64,000 nt of DNA from Ruminococcus sp. (GCA_017458845.1 JAFSZY010000016.1:1-64000), one strand, 5' to 3'; counted from the first letter of the stretch, positions 7,492 through 16,163 are shown. Notes: generated from the letters alone by a model not told the origin. Program-made: numbers and translations.

Positions 7492-7570
7492 GCCGCTTAT
7501 TGTGGGCTCTAAGTGTTATTTTACATAACCGCCTAACGGATAGCGAGACTAATTAAAGGATGGTACTAAT
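7492..7570 (+). promoter_or_regulatory. Candidate L21 ribosomal protein leader
   Basis: An 80-nt untranslated region between a strong promoter and rplU, containing short complementary blocks (for example CCGCC/GCGAG neighbourhoods). Firmicute L21 operons often carry an autoregulatory leader here. I infer one from position and length, and I cannot confirm the fold by eye. Confidence 0.35.
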
Positions 7571-7879
7571 ATGTACGCAGTTATTGAAACAGGCGGAAAG
7601 CAGTACAAGGTTTCCGAGGATCAGGTTGTATTCATCGAGAAGCTTGAGGCTGAAGCCGGTGACACTGTAACCTTTGACGTTGTAGCAGTAGGCACAGACG
7701 ACGGTATCAAGGTCGGCACACCCTATGTTGACGGCGCGAAGGTCAGCGCAGAAGTATTAAAGAACGGTAAAGGCAAAAAAATCAGAGTTGCCACTTACAA
7801 GCCCAAGAAGGGCGAGAAGAGAACTCTCGGTCACAGACAGCCTTACACAAAGGTACAGATTAAGTCAATCGAGGCTTAA
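7571..7879 (+). CDS. rplU: 50S ribosomal protein L21
   Basis: A 102-residue ribosomal protein beginning [20 protein letters not shown], with the family signature KVQIKSIEA at the C-terminus. It binds 23S rRNA in the large subunit. It heads the standard three-gene order L21, cysteine protease Prp, L27 found in Firmicutes. The ATG has AAGGATGG upstream. Confidence 0.98.
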   Translation: MYAVIETGGKQYKVSEDQVVFIEKLEAEAGDTVTFDVVAVGTDDGIKVGTPYVDGAKVSAEVLKNGKGKKIRVATYKPKKGEKRTLGHRQPYTKVQIKSIEA

Positions 7880-7881
7880 TC

Positions 7882-8193
7882 GTGATTTCGGTAACATTCT
7901 ACAAGAATGACGAGAGCTTTTCAGGCTATGAGTTTTCAGGTCATTCCGATTATGCCGAAAGCGGTTTCGATATAGTTTGCTCGGCGGTGAGCTCAGCGGC
8001 TTACCTCACAGCTAACAATATCACCGACATTTACGGTATAAAGGCAGATGTTACAGTGTCCGACGGTCAAATGAAGCTGACCGCGGAAAAGTCCGATAAC
8101 ACAAACCGCCTTATCGACGGACTTTATCGGCACACGCTCCAACTTGCGGAGCAATACCCAAATGATATCAAAGTTAAATTTTCGGAGGTGTAA
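7882..8193 (+). CDS. prp: Ribosomal-processing cysteine protease Prp
   Basis: A 103-residue cysteine protease that removes the N-terminal extension of L27. The catalytic His and Cys are in GHSDYAESGFDIVCSAVS (about residues 20-37). It starts with GTG two bases after the rplU stop, with GAGG inside the end of rplU. The next gene is its substrate L27, which carries the cleavage motif. Confidence 0.95.
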   Translation: MISVTFYKNDESFSGYEFSGHSDYAESGFDIVCSAVSSAAYLTANNITDIYGIKADVTVSDGQMKLTAEKSDNTNRLIDGLYRHTLQLAEQYPNDIKVKFSEV

Positions 8194-8196
8194 GGT

Positions 8197-8481
8197 ATGC
8201 TTAAGTTAAACATCCAGTTATTCGCTCATAAAAAGGGAATGGGTTCGACTAAGAACGGTCGTGACTCCGAGTCCAAGCGTCTCGGCGCAAAGCGCGCTGA
8301 CGGTCAGCACGTTCTCGCGGGCAACATTCTTTATAAGCAGAGAGGAACTCACATTCATCCCGGCATCAACGTCGGCATCGGTAAGGATGACACACTTTTT
8401 GCTAAGGTTGACGGCGTTCTTCGTTTTGAGCGCGTCGGCAAGGACAGAAAGCGCGCCAGCGTTTATCCTGTTGAGCAGTAA
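8197..8481 (+). CDS. rpmA: 50S ribosomal protein L27 with cleavable N-terminal extension
   Basis: A 94-residue ribosomal protein. The N-terminus [20 protein letters not shown] contains the Prp site; cleavage between Phe and Ala exposes AHKKG, which reaches towards the peptidyl transferase centre. The extension is the expected Firmicute form and explains the adjacent prp gene. GGAGGTG precedes the ATG. A strong terminator follows. Confidence 0.98.
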   Translation: MLKLNIQLFAHKKGMGSTKNGRDSESKRLGAKRADGQHVLAGNILYKQRGTHIHPGINVGIGKDDTLFAKVDGVLRFERVGKDRKRASVYPVEQ

Positions 8482-8490
8482 TAAGCTTAG

Positions 8491-8519
8491 AGGGTGGAGT
8501 AATCCACCCTTGTTTTTTT
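8491..8519 (+). terminator. Terminator after rpmA
   Basis: AGGGTGGA and TCCACCCT pair around GTAA and are followed by TG and seven T. Confidence 0.9.
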
Positions 8520-8537
8520 AAAGAAAGGCTTTATAAT

Positions 8538-8888
8538 ATGAATATTTTAAGAACAATTTTTTTGATAGTTAATCCATTGTTAATGGCGTTTGTATCTTCC
8601 GTAATTATCGGTGCGACCTGTAAGAACGTCTCGGCGATTCTTATGCTCAAGAGGGTTGTGTCCCTGTTGGTATTCGCGGCTTCTTTTATGGCGTACTTCT
8701 ACTTCGCCTATGTGGTACAGGGCGCCGCTATGTACATCGCTATGTTCGCTCCACTGGCACTCGGAGTGGTTTTTGTCATAATCTCCATTATCTCCGCTCC
8801 TAAGGAAGTTACAAAGGAACAGTCAAAAAAGGATTTCAAAATGACAGGCTGGGACAGTATGTTCCCCAACGATATTGATAATAAATAA
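8538..8888 (+). CDS. Small membrane protein of unknown function
   Basis: A 116-residue protein with three predicted membrane helices (about residues 5-27, 36-58 and 65-87). A hydrophilic C-terminal tail ends KMTGWDSMFPNDIDNK. AAAGAAAGG precedes the ATG. It lies after the rpmA terminator and before obgE. I do not recognise the family. The conserved-looking GWDSMFPND tail could be a protein-interaction motif, but that is speculation. Confidence 0.7.
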   Translation: MNILRTIFLIVNPLLMAFVSSVIIGATCKNVSAILMLKRVVSLLVFAASFMAYFYFAYVVQGAAMYIAMFAPLALGVVFVIISIISAPKEVTKEQSKKDFKMTGWDSMFPNDIDNK

Positions 8889-8923
8889 GAGTTTTAAGTA
8901 TAAAATAGAGAAGGAGGGGTAAG

Positions 8924-10195
8924 ATGTTTGTAGATATCGCGAAAATCCACGTCAAAGCAGGCGACGGCGGCGATGGCGCGGTGGCTTTTCACCGCGAAAA
9001 ATACGTGGCCGCTGGAGGTCCCGATGGCGGTGACGGCGGACGCGGCGGAAATGTCGTGTTTCAGGCGGATACGAATATCTCCACTCTCGCCGATTTCAGG
9101 CACAAAAGAAAATACGCCGCTCAAAAGGGTGAGAACGGCAGAGGAAACCGCCAAAACGGCAAGAAGGCGGAGGACCTTATCGTAAAGGTTCCTCTCGGTA
9201 CACTCATAAAAGATGCCGAAAGCGGACGAATTATCGCCGACATCAGCTCCAAAGAGCCTGTTGTGGTCGCCAAAGGCGGCAAAGGCGGTTGGGGCAACCC
9301 TCACTTTGCTACGCCCGTAAGGCAGGTTCCGCGTTTCGCGAAGCCCGGTTTGCCCGGTGAGGAATTTGACGTCACTCTCGAATTAAAACTCCTCGCCGAT
9401 GTAGGGCTAGTGGGTTTCCCTAACGTTGGCAAATCCACCCTTGTTTCTGTAGTTTCCGAGGCTAAACCCGAGATTGCGAATTACCATTTTACGACCATAA
9501 CCCCCGTGCTCGGCGTGGTGTCGATGGGCGAGGGGAGCAGCTTTGTAATGGCGGATATCCCGGGGCTTATCGAGGGCGCGTGGAAGGGCGTAGGACTTGG
9601 ACATCAGTTTTTGCGTCACGTTGAGCGCTGCCGAATGCTCGTGCATATTGTCGATATCAGCGGCTCTGAGGGCAGAGACCCTTATGAGGATTTCAAAATA
9701 ATCAACGAGGAGCTCGAAAAGTTTAACCCCGAGTTCGCCAAACGTCCGATGATTGTCGCGGGCAACAAGTGCGACCTTTGTACAGACGAGCAGATTGCCG
9801 CTTACAAAAAGTATATCGAGGATATGGGCTATGACTTTTTCCCGATTATGGCGGCTATCCGCTACGACGTAGACCCTTTGCTAAAGAAGATTCAGGAAAT
9901 GCTCTCAAAGCTCCCGCCTATTGAGCGTTTCGAGCCCGAGCCCGCTCCCGTGGTGAAGGCTGAGGACTTTGACGACCACAGCGTGGTAATCAAGAAGGTT
10001 GACGGTATTTATACGGTTGAGGCTAAGTGGCTCTATAACGTTATGCGCTCAATCAACTTTGACGACTATGAGAGTCTCAACTATTTCCAGAACACTTTGA
10101 TGAAAAACGGTGTTTTCGACGCTCTGCGCGAGGCCGGCATTAACGAGGGCGACACGGTGTCGCTCTACGACGTTGAATTTGACTTTGTGGAGTAA
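8924..10195 (+). CDS. obgE: GTPase ObgE/CgtA
   Basis: A 423-residue ribosome-assembly GTPase. An N-terminal glycine-rich Obg fold (about 1-158, with GGDGGRGGNVVF) precedes the G domain, with G1 GFPNVGKST near 165, G3 DIPG and G4 NKCD. A C-terminal OCT domain (about 340-423) is present, as in Firmicute Obg. It acts on the 50S subunit and links to stress and sporulation signalling. GGAGGGG precedes the ATG. mrnC starts 3 bp downstream, so both 23S rRNA-related genes are co-transcribed. Confidence 0.97.
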   Translation: MFVDIAKIHVKAGDGGDGAVAFHREKYVAAGGPDGGDGGRGGNVVFQADTNISTLADFRHKRKYAAQKGENGRGNRQNGKKAEDLIVKVPLGTLIKDAESGRIIADISSKEPVVVAKGGKGGWGNPHFATPVRQVPRFAKPGLPGEEFDVTLELKLLADVGLVGFPNVGKSTLVSVVSEAKPEIANYHFTTITPVLGVVSMGEGSSFVMADIPGLIEGAWKGVGLGHQFLRHVERCRMLVHIVDISGSEGRDPYEDFKIINEELEKFNPEFAKRPMIVAGNKCDLCTDEQIAAYKKYIEDMGYDFFPIMAAIRYDVDPLLKKIQEMLSKLPPIERFEPEPAPVVKAEDFDDHSVVIKKVDGIYTVEAKWLYNVMRSINFDDYESLNYFQNTLMKNGVFDALREAGINEGDTVSLYDVEFDFVE

Positions 10196-10198
10196 GCT

Positions 10199-10597
10199 AT
10201 GGACAGATTAACTGAGAAAAACCGCAACCCCAAACAGCTTTCACCCCAGACGCTGGCGTTTATCGGCGACACGGTCTATGATATGCTCGCTCGAGAGTAT
10301 CTCGTGTGCGAGGCTGACCGTCCCGTGGGCGAGCTCAACAGGCGCAAGGTGAAGCTCGTCAACTGCCAAACCCAGTCAAAAGCAGTTAAACAGCTTATGC
10401 CCGTACTCACTGAGGACGAGATAAGCGTGTACAAGCGCGGACGCAACGCCTTTACAAAAAACACTCCCAAGAACGCCGATGTCGCTGACTATCACGCGGC
10501 GACAGGCTTGGAGGCTCTGTTCGGGTATCTCTACTTAAACGGCGAAATCGATCGCCTTAATGAACTTTTTGAACTTATACTTGCTATCCCTACATAA
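10199..10597 (+). CDS. mrnC: Mini-ribonuclease III
   Basis: A 132-residue RNase III catalytic domain without a dsRNA-binding domain. The signature GDTVYDMLARE is at residues 23-33, with the metal-binding Asp24. Mini-III matures 23S rRNA in Gram-positive bacteria. Its place directly after obgE fits ribosome biogenesis. Confidence 0.92.
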   Translation: MDRLTEKNRNPKQLSPQTLAFIGDTVYDMLAREYLVCEADRPVGELNRRKVKLVNCQTQSKAVKQLMPVLTEDEISVYKRGRNAFTKNTPKNADVADYHAATGLEALFGYLYLNGEIDRLNELFELILAIPT

Positions 10598-10625
10598 TTC
10601 TTGAAAAGAATAATAAGGGGATATT

Positions 10626-11477
10626 ATGAAACAAAATAAACTTATCGACTGCGTTATAATTACAGCGGGCAGCGTCATTTACGCTTTGTCCGTTGTGGTG
10701 TTCACCTCGCCTAACAATATAGCCCCGGGCGGGCTCACAGGCGTCGGGATACTGCTTAATTATTTGTTTTCGATACCAATCGGCACATTTATCCTGATTA
10801 TGAATGTGCCGATTTTTATTGTAGGATACAGGTTTCTCGGTAAACATTTTGTCCGCAAAAGCCTGCTAGGCACTATCCTCGCGTCGCTCGCGATAGACTT
10901 TCTGACCCCGTTTATAACCCCGTACAAGGGTGATATGATGCTCGCGGGCATATACGGCGGCATACTCAGCGGAACAGGGCTTGCGCTCATTTTTTCGCGC
11001 GGCGGCTCAACGGGCGGCGCGGATATAATCGCGTCAATAATCCACAAGCGCCATCCTCAGTTCTCCATCGGGCTGATAATTCTTATCTCCGACGCTGTTG
11101 TGGTAAGCATTTCCGCCCTCGTATTCAGGAGCTTCGAGAGCGCGCTGTACGCCGTTATCGCTATTTTTATGAGCTCAAAGCTCATTGACATCATCATTTA
11201 CGGCACATCCCGAAACAACGGCAAGCTTATGCTGATTGTGACGCAAAATCCCGACGTTATCCTCACGCGCCTGCTCAACGATATCTCCCGCGGAGTGACT
11301 GTCGTGGACGCGGTGGGCGGCTACAGCGGAAAGAACAGGAAGCTGCTCATATGCGCTTTACGCCCTAATCAGGTTTTTAAGGCAAATTCCATAGTGAAAA
11401 GCGTCGATAACAACGCTTTTATCATTATCACAACCGCGAACGAAGTCAACGGTTTGGGCTTTGTAAACAAAAACTGA
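10626..11477 (+). CDS. YitT family membrane protein
   Basis: A 283-residue protein with about five to six membrane helices. Features of the DUF161/YitT family are visible (ITAGSVIYALSVVVF, NNIAPGGLTGVG, FSRGGSTGGADIIA), with a C-terminal cytoplasmic DUF2179 domain (about 215-283). Function is not established for most members. AAGGGG precedes the ATG. Confidence 0.9.
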   Translation: MKQNKLIDCVIITAGSVIYALSVVVFTSPNNIAPGGLTGVGILLNYLFSIPIGTFILIMNVPIFIVGYRFLGKHFVRKSLLGTILASLAIDFLTPFITPYKGDMMLAGIYGGILSGTGLALIFSRGGSTGGADIIASIIHKRHPQFSIGLIILISDAVVVSISALVFRSFESALYAVIAIFMSSKLIDIIIYGTSRNNGKLMLIVTQNPDVILTRLLNDISRGVTVVDAVGGYSGKNRKLLICALRPNQVFKANSIVKSVDNNAFIIITTANEVNGLGFVNKN

Positions 11478-11547
11478 TACAAACTGATATAATTTTAGAT
11501 TGTTTATAATCGATTTTATGCAAAACTTAACAATTTAGTCATTTCGG

Positions 11548-11576
11548 TTGAAAATCACGTCGAATAATAGTATAAT
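11548..11576 (+). promoter_or_regulatory. Promoter of the GH25 gene
   Basis: TTGAAA (11548-11553), 17 bases, then TATAAT (11571-11576), about 20 bp before the start codon. Confidence 0.7.
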
Positions 11577-11596
11577 AACTGGGCGAGGAAATGCCT

Positions 11597-12394
11597 ATGA
11601 AAGATTTTTTTACCAAAAACAAAAAACCTATCTTTATAGCGGCGATTATCCTCGTTTTGGTGTTTTTATTTACAACCGCCGCGATAAGCGTCCCAAGCGT
11701 TATCAGCAAGGGTAATATTGATGATATTTCAACCTGTTCCGTGCCCGAGGGCAAAATAGTCGCCCACGGCATAGATATCTCGGTTTATCAGGGAAATATC
11801 GACTTCGAAAAGGTCAAGGAGAGCGGCTTCAGCTTTGTGATCATCAAGGCTGGCAGCACGGGCTTCGGCGCGGACGAGAATTTTGAAAGTTACTACAAAG
11901 CCGCACAGGACGCGGGTCTCGACATAGGCTGTTATTACTACACCTATTCAACCACGGTCGAGGGCGTAAAAGCCGACGCGGATGAGCTTTTGAAAATCAT
12001 CAAGGGCAAAACTTTCACTTATCCCGTATTTCTCGACCTTGAGGACGAAAATATCCAGTCGGCGGATATGATTGAGTCAAACACAGGGATGATTAACGCC
12101 TTTTGCAAGCAAATCAAACGCAAGGGCTATTATCCCGGGGTATATACATCAACTTCGGTCTACTATAATTACATCGAGTCAGACTCACTCGTCAACTCGT
12201 GGGATTTCTGGATTGCCAGCTACGACGACCACACCTACAATTCCGACGCGTATCACAAGGATTTCTCAATGTGGCAGTATTCCAACGCGGGAGTTGTAAA
12301 CGGAATTGACGCGGAGGTTGACCTCGACGTAAGCTATGTGGACTATCCAAAACTGATAAATGAGTTTAGGGACAAAATCCTTAAATTGAACTAA
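11597..12394 (+). CDS. Membrane-anchored GH25 lysozyme-like muramidase
   Basis: A 265-residue protein. An N-terminal signal-anchor helix (about residues 12-33) is followed by a GH25 domain with the HGIDISVYQGNIDF start, the catalytic acidic cluster VFLDLEDE, YYYTYS, and a C-terminal WQYSNAG segment, all typical of family 25 N-acetylmuramidases. It probably cuts peptidoglycan glycan strands outside the membrane. I chose the ATG at 11597 because GAGG is eight bases upstream; the ATG at 11591 is too close. Confidence 0.88.
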   Translation: MKDFFTKNKKPIFIAAIILVLVFLFTTAAISVPSVISKGNIDDISTCSVPEGKIVAHGIDISVYQGNIDFEKVKESGFSFVIIKAGSTGFGADENFESYYKAAQDAGLDIGCYYYTYSTTVEGVKADADELLKIIKGKTFTYPVFLDLEDENIQSADMIESNTGMINAFCKQIKRKGYYPGVYTSTSVYYNYIESDSLVNSWDFWIASYDDHTYNSDAYHKDFSMWQYSNAGVVNGIDAEVDLDVSYVDYPKLINEFRDKILKLN

Positions 12395-12426
12395 TTAATA
12401 AATTAATTCATTAGGAGATGTTGTTA

Positions 12427-14385
12427 ATGAATTATACTAAAAATGACCTTGGCTGTACTTATTTTCCCGACCGTACCATATTTAAGGTATGGTCTCCCGA
12501 CGCTTCCGACATCCGCGTTCAGCTCTATAAGACAGGCTCGGACGATGAGGCGGGAGCTCAGAAGCTCGAGAGCTACGGCTTAAAATCAGACGGTACAACG
12601 GGAGTTTGGAGTGTAACCGTATTTGGAGATTTGAAGAATCTCTACTATACATACATCGTCACCGTCAACGGCGATACAAAGGAGACTCAGGACGTTTATT
12701 CCAGGGCTCTGGGCGTCAACGGCAGACGCAGTATGGTGTGCGACCTCAAGTCCACTGACCCCGAGGGCTGGGATATGGACAAACACGTTCTTGTCAAAAC
12801 TCCCACCAACGCCGTAATCTGGGAGGTTCACGTGGGCGATTTTTCGGGCAGCCCTTCGTCTGGCGTTACCCCCGAGCACCGCGGAAAGTACCTCGCTTTT
12901 ACCGAGGAAGGCACCACGGTCAACGGTGAGGGCAAGTACCCGACCTGCCTTGACTATCTGAAGAGCCTCGGCGTTACCCACGTCCACCTCAATCCCGTAT
13001 ACGATTTTGACAGCGTGGACGAGGCTCACCCCGAAAAAGAGCAGTATAACTGGGGTTATGACCCCGCCAACTACAACGTTCCCGAGGGCTCCTATTCGAC
13101 GAACCCATTTGACGGCAACGTGCGTATCAAAGAGTTCAAGCAGATGGTTAAGGCGCTCCACGACGCTGGAATCGGCGTTATTATGGACGTTGTTTATAAC
13201 CACACCAGCTCAACGGATTCCTGCTTTAACCGCACCGTTCCCGACTATTACTACCGCAAGTACGACGGCAGATTTTTAAATTCCTCGGGCTGCGGAAACG
13301 TTCTCGCCAGCGAAAAGGAAATGGTAAGAAGCTACATCGTCGATTCCGTAACTTACTGGGCTGACGAGTATCATATCGACGGCTTCCGCTTTGACCTTAT
13401 GGGTTGTATCGACACAACCACAATGAATATGATTCGTCTTGCTCTCGACGAAATCGACAGCAGACTCCTTATCTACGGCGAGCCCTGGACTGCCGACCTC
13501 GGAGAGAACGGCATAGCGTTTGAGGACGCTTGTGTCAAGGAAAACGCTCACAAGCTCTCCAACAGAATCGCTATGTTCAACGATTCGTTCAGAAACGCGC
13601 TCAAGGGCAATAACGACGACTCCTCAATCGGATATATTCAGGGTAATAACCACAACATTTATTACGTAATTTCGGGTATTCTGGCGTGCTCATCCTCGAC
13701 ATTCCTCAAATGGGCGCAGAGACCTACCCAGTGCGTGACATATAACTCGGCTCACGACAACCTCACCCTGTGGGATAAGCTCCTCAAATCCTCGGGACGC
13801 GAGGACTACGACACCACCGACGAGAGAATTCTCGCAATGAACAAGCTCTCGGCGGCGCTGGTGTTCACATCTCAGGGCATTCCGTTCATCCTGGCGGGCG
13901 AGGAGATGGCTCGTACAAAGCACGGCAACCACAACAGCTACAACGCTCCGCTGAGTATAAACGCCATCGACTGGACAAGGACGCGAACCTACAGGAACCT
14001 CGTTAACTACTACAAGGGTTTAATAGAGATAAGAAAGAGATTTTCCTCGCTCAGAGAGCCGTCCACAATTTCCGTAAGCAATACTTACTTTGAGACCAAC
14101 GGACGCGCTATCGCCTACACAATTCCCAACATCACTCACAGCGAATGGGATATGATGGCGATTTGCTTCAACAACGGCGATGAACCCGCCACCATCACGC
14201 TCAAGTCGCTCACCACACTGCCTCATTCCTGGGTGTGTATAGCGAATTATGACGAGGCGGGGTTTGAGGAAATCAAGCGTATCGACGGAAACGACATCAA
14301 CATTCCGCCTATGACAGCCTTGATTCTTGTAGACGACAAGAGCTTCGACCGTTTGAATAAGAGCGTAGAAAAAGAAGAAACTTAA
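12427..14385 (+). CDS. pulA: Type I pullulanase (GH13)
   Basis: A 652-residue intracellular enzyme (no signal peptide) that hydrolyses alpha-1,6 branches of pullulan, amylopectin or glycogen. An N-terminal CBM48-like domain (about 1-115) precedes the GH13 barrel with the pullulanase hallmark YNWGYDP near residue 207. The barrel also holds MDVVYNHT, the nucleophile region DGFRFDLMG near 320, and the acid Glu in YGEPW near 351. A C-terminal beta domain ends the protein. AGGAG nine bases upstream supports the ATG at 12427; the ATG at 12418 overlaps it. It stands alone before a terminator. Confidence 0.93.
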   Translation: MNYTKNDLGCTYFPDRTIFKVWSPDASDIRVQLYKTGSDDEAGAQKLESYGLKSDGTTGVWSVTVFGDLKNLYYTYIVTVNGDTKETQDVYSRALGVNGRRSMVCDLKSTDPEGWDMDKHVLVKTPTNAVIWEVHVGDFSGSPSSGVTPEHRGKYLAFTEEGTTVNGEGKYPTCLDYLKSLGVTHVHLNPVYDFDSVDEAHPEKEQYNWGYDPANYNVPEGSYSTNPFDGNVRIKEFKQMVKALHDAGIGVIMDVVYNHTSSTDSCFNRTVPDYYYRKYDGRFLNSSGCGNVLASEKEMVRSYIVDSVTYWADEYHIDGFRFDLMGCIDTTTMNMIRLALDEIDSRLLIYGEPWTADLGENGIAFEDACVKENAHKLSNRIAMFNDSFRNALKGNNDDSSIGYIQGNNHNIYYVISGILACSSSTFLKWAQRPTQCVTYNSAHDNLTLWDKLLKSSGREDYDTTDERILAMNKLSAALVFTSQGIPFILAGEEMARTKHGNHNSYNAPLSINAIDWTRTRTYRNLVNYYKGLIEIRKRFSSLREPSTISVSNTYFETNGRAIAYTIPNITHSEWDMMAICFNNGDEPATITLKSLTTLPHSWVCIANYDEAGFEEIKRIDGNDINIPPMTALILVDDKSFDRLNKSVEKEET

Positions 14386-14405
14386 AAGGAAACAGTAAGA
14401 AGTAT

Positions 14406-14442
14406 AGGGCAGCTTTTTTGGCTGCCCTTGTTTTGTTTTTTA
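14406..14442 (+). terminator. Terminator after pulA
   Basis: GGGCAGC and GCTGCCC pair around a T-rich loop and are followed by TTGTTTTGTTTTTT. Confidence 0.9.
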
Positions 14443-14451
14443 CCCAAAAAA

Positions 14452-14518
14452 GTTTGTTAGGAAAGAGCGGTGCGGGGGATAGCAAGGTGAGTGAGGAACA
14501 CCGGTGTCTGACGAAGAA
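14452..14518 (+). other. 67-nt twin element, copy 2
   Basis: Homologous to 5617-5683. It starts GTTTGTTAGGAAAGAGCGG and ends GTGTCTGACGAAGAA. GTTAG can pair with CTGAC, and GCGGTG with CACCGG. It lies between the pulA terminator and the rpsF promoter, so it is not part of either transcript as I read them, unless transcribed on its own. Confidence 0.5.
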
Positions 14519-14528
14519 AACAAAAAAC

Positions 14529-14556
14529 TTGACAAATCGGGTTTTTGTGTTAGAAT
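14529..14556 (+). promoter_or_regulatory. Promoter of rpsF-ssb-rpsR
   Basis: TTGACA (14529-14534), 16 bases, then TAGAAT (14551-14556). Confidence 0.75.
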
Positions 14557-14562
14557 AGTAGT

Positions 14563-14714
14563 GTTATTGTGCGGCAGTGCGCGGTGGCATAACGCCTGTT
14601 CAGACTATTTAATGCCTGAGCGCGGCGGTCATCTTTATCGCACTATGCGCGGTAAAATAAAAAATCCTTGCGGCTGTAATAAGCCGCCATTATGTCCAGA
14701 AGGAGGTGTAGACG
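14563..14714 (+). promoter_or_regulatory. Candidate S6:S18 autoregulatory leader
   Basis: An untranslated leader of about 150 nt, unusually long for a ribosomal operon and rich in complementary blocks, for example GCGGCT with AGCCGC near 14669-14686 just before the ribosome binding site. Leaders of rpsF operons in many bacteria bind the S6:S18 complex, and both genes are in this operon. The assignment rests on position and visible stems, not on a covariance match. An open frame of 75 codons crossing the leader shows no family features. Confidence 0.45.
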
Positions 14715-15008
14715 TTGGCAGTAACAGCTAATTACGAAACAGTAATGATTTTCTCTTTAAAGCAGGGCGAAGAGGGCATCCAGGCTCTTGTTGAGAAGTT
14801 CAAGGCTTTAATCGAGAAGCACGCTACTCTGCAGAATGTTGACGAATGGGGTAAGCGCAGACTTGCTTATCTTATCAACAAGGAGAGTGAAGGCTACTAC
14901 GTACTCATGAACTTTGAGTCCGAAGCCGAGTTCCCCGCGGAGCTTGACCGTGTGTTCAAAATCACAGACGGCGTTCTCCGTTCTATGATTATCAAGAAAG
15001 ACGCTTAA
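14715..15008 (+). CDS. rpsF: 30S ribosomal protein S6
   Basis: A 97-residue protein with the S6 fold pattern: NYETVMIFS at the start, then GKRRLAYLINKESEGYYVLMNF (shown with its key residues), and DGVLRSMII near the end. It starts with TTG, supported by AGGAGGTG six bases upstream. The order S6, SSB, S18 is the standard one. Confidence 0.95.
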   Translation: MAVTANYETVMIFSLKQGEEGIQALVEKFKALIEKHATLQNVDEWGKRRLAYLINKESEGYYVLMNFESEAEFPAELDRVFKITDGVLRSMIIKKDA

Positions 15009-15059
15009 AAACGAATAATTAAAAGCACGTGCAATGCACGAATGAAAGGATGAATTTTT

Positions 15060-15530
15060 ATGTTGAACAGAGTAATTTTAATGGGTCGTTTAGTCGCTGA
15101 CCCCGAGCTCAAAACCACAGCCTCGGGCGTAAGTGTAACAAGCTTCCGAATTGCCGTGGACCGCAACTACGTCAAAAGCGGTGAAGAGCGCAAGGCTGAC
15201 TTCATCGACATCGTATGCTGGCGTCAGCAGGCTGAGTTCGTGTGCCGCTACTTCGGCAAGGGCTCGCTCATCGCGGTTGAGGGACAGCTCCAGACCCGCA
15301 CCTATCAGGCTAAGGACGGCACAAACCGCTACGTTGTAGAGGTTGTATCCGATAACATCAGCTTCACAGGCGAACGCAGAGACTCTCAGGGCGGCTACAG
15401 CCAGTCCTATTCAGCTCCAGCGGCACCCGCGCAGCCTCAGGCTCCCGCGCAGCCCGCGCCGAGTTATCAGAGCGGCTCTAACTCCGATTTTCAGGAGGTT
15501 TCGCTTGAGGATGATGACTTACCGTTTTAA
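15060..15530 (+). CDS. ssb: Single-stranded DNA-binding protein
   Basis: A 156-residue protein. The OB fold occupies residues 1-105 (MLNRVILMGRLVADPEL start, DFIDIVCW core). A flexible Gln/Pro/Ala-rich linker and the acidic tail DDDLPF follow; the tail binds partner proteins. It coats single-stranded DNA in replication and repair. It lies between the two ribosomal protein genes of the operon; AAAGGATG precedes the ATG. Confidence 0.97.
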   Translation: MLNRVILMGRLVADPELKTTASGVSVTSFRIAVDRNYVKSGEERKADFIDIVCWRQQAEFVCRYFGKGSLIAVEGQLQTRTYQAKDGTNRYVVEVVSDNISFTGERRDSQGGYSQSYSAPAAPAQPQAPAQPAPSYQSGSNSDFQEVSLEDDDLPF

Positions 15531-15587
15531 TTTAAAATCTATTGAAATAATATAGAAAGCTTCTAAATTTTGAAAGGAGAGATAATC

Positions 15588-15824
15588 ATGGCAGATCGTC
15601 CTATCCGCGGCCGCAAAGGCCGCAGAAAAGTTTGCGCCTTCTGCGTAGATAAGGTTGAAACTATTGATTATAAAGACATCGCTCGTCTTCGCCGTTATAT
15701 GAGTGAGCGCGGTAAGATTTTACCCCGTCGTGTAACAGGCACATGCGCAAGACACCAGAGAGAGCTCACTACTTCCATCAAGCGTGCTCGTCAGGTTGCG
15801 CTTCTTCCTTATACCACAGATTAA
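15588..15824 (+). CDS. rpsR: 30S ribosomal protein S18
   Basis: A 78-residue basic protein with a zinc-ribbon-like N-terminus (KVCAFCVDK, with a later Cys-His in TCARHQREL) and the S18 signature around [20 protein letters not shown] chose the ATG at 15588, which follows AAGGAGA. An upstream in-frame ATG at 15570 overlaps that site. It is the last gene of the operon, and a hairpin follows. Confidence 0.97.
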   Translation: MADRPIRGRKGRRKVCAFCVDKVETIDYKDIARLRRYMSERGKILPRRVTGTCARHQRELTTSIKRARQVALLPYTTD

Positions 15825-15832
15825 TGATTTTC

Positions 15833-15856
15833 AGACGGTCACATTTGTGACCGTCT
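15833..15856 (+). terminator. Hairpin after rpsR (first copy)
   Basis: AGACGGTCAC and GTGACCGTCT form a perfect stem around ATTT. No T run follows this copy because another sequence begins at once. An identical 24-base copy, followed by TATTATTTT, lies at 16078-16101. Confidence 0.65.
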
Positions 15857-16077
15857 CAGCTTGTTGAAAAAGTACTTTTGGTGGTTTGCCAAGGCTTCCC
15901 CCCGAGGGGGAAGTGGGCAAATCGCTTGCGATTTGGTCGATAGGGGGAAAGCGATAGTTATAAGTTTTATCCCCCCTTTGTCCGCTTTGCGGACATTTTC
16001 CCCTTAGGGGACAACCGCTTCGCGTATTCTACCTTTTGAAATAACTGTTATCGTTAAACAAGTTTTTCGACAGTCAG
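15857..16077. repeat. R1 palindromic repeat element inserted between duplicated hairpins
   Basis: A gene-free unit. The left end CTTGTTGAAAAAGT resembles the complement of the right end AACAAGTTTTTCGACAG. The left module is GGCTTCCCCCCGAGGGGGAAG with the stem CAAATCGCTTGCGATTTG and GTCGATAGGGGG. The right module is CCCCCCTTTGTCCGCTTTGCGGACA with TTTTCCCC-TTAGGGGACA. The flanking 24-base terminator hairpin is duplicated on both sides. It looks like a small MITE-like insertion. Confidence 0.6.
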
Positions 16078-16101
16078 AGACGGTCACATTTGTGACCGTC
16101 T
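16078..16101 (+). terminator. Hairpin after rpsR (second copy)
   Basis: The same 24 bases as 15833-15856, here followed by TATTATTTTAAAA, which makes it the more likely functional terminator. Confidence 0.65.
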
Positions 16102-16143
16102 ATTATTTTAAAAAAACCCCTTTTAATTTGTAGCATTTCATTG

Positions 16144-16149
16144 TATAAT
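16144..16149 (+). promoter_or_regulatory. Possible -10 box for the DUF436 leader transcript
   Basis: TATAAT with weak upstream TTTTAA at 16121-16126. Transcription would begin near 16156, eight bases before the structured leader. Confidence 0.4.
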
Positions 16150-16163
16150 ATAAATTGGTGATA

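Noticed and set aside
14504..14731. Open frame of 75 codons in the rpsF leader
   Set aside because: It spans the rpsF promoter and leader, has no ribosome binding site and no family features.
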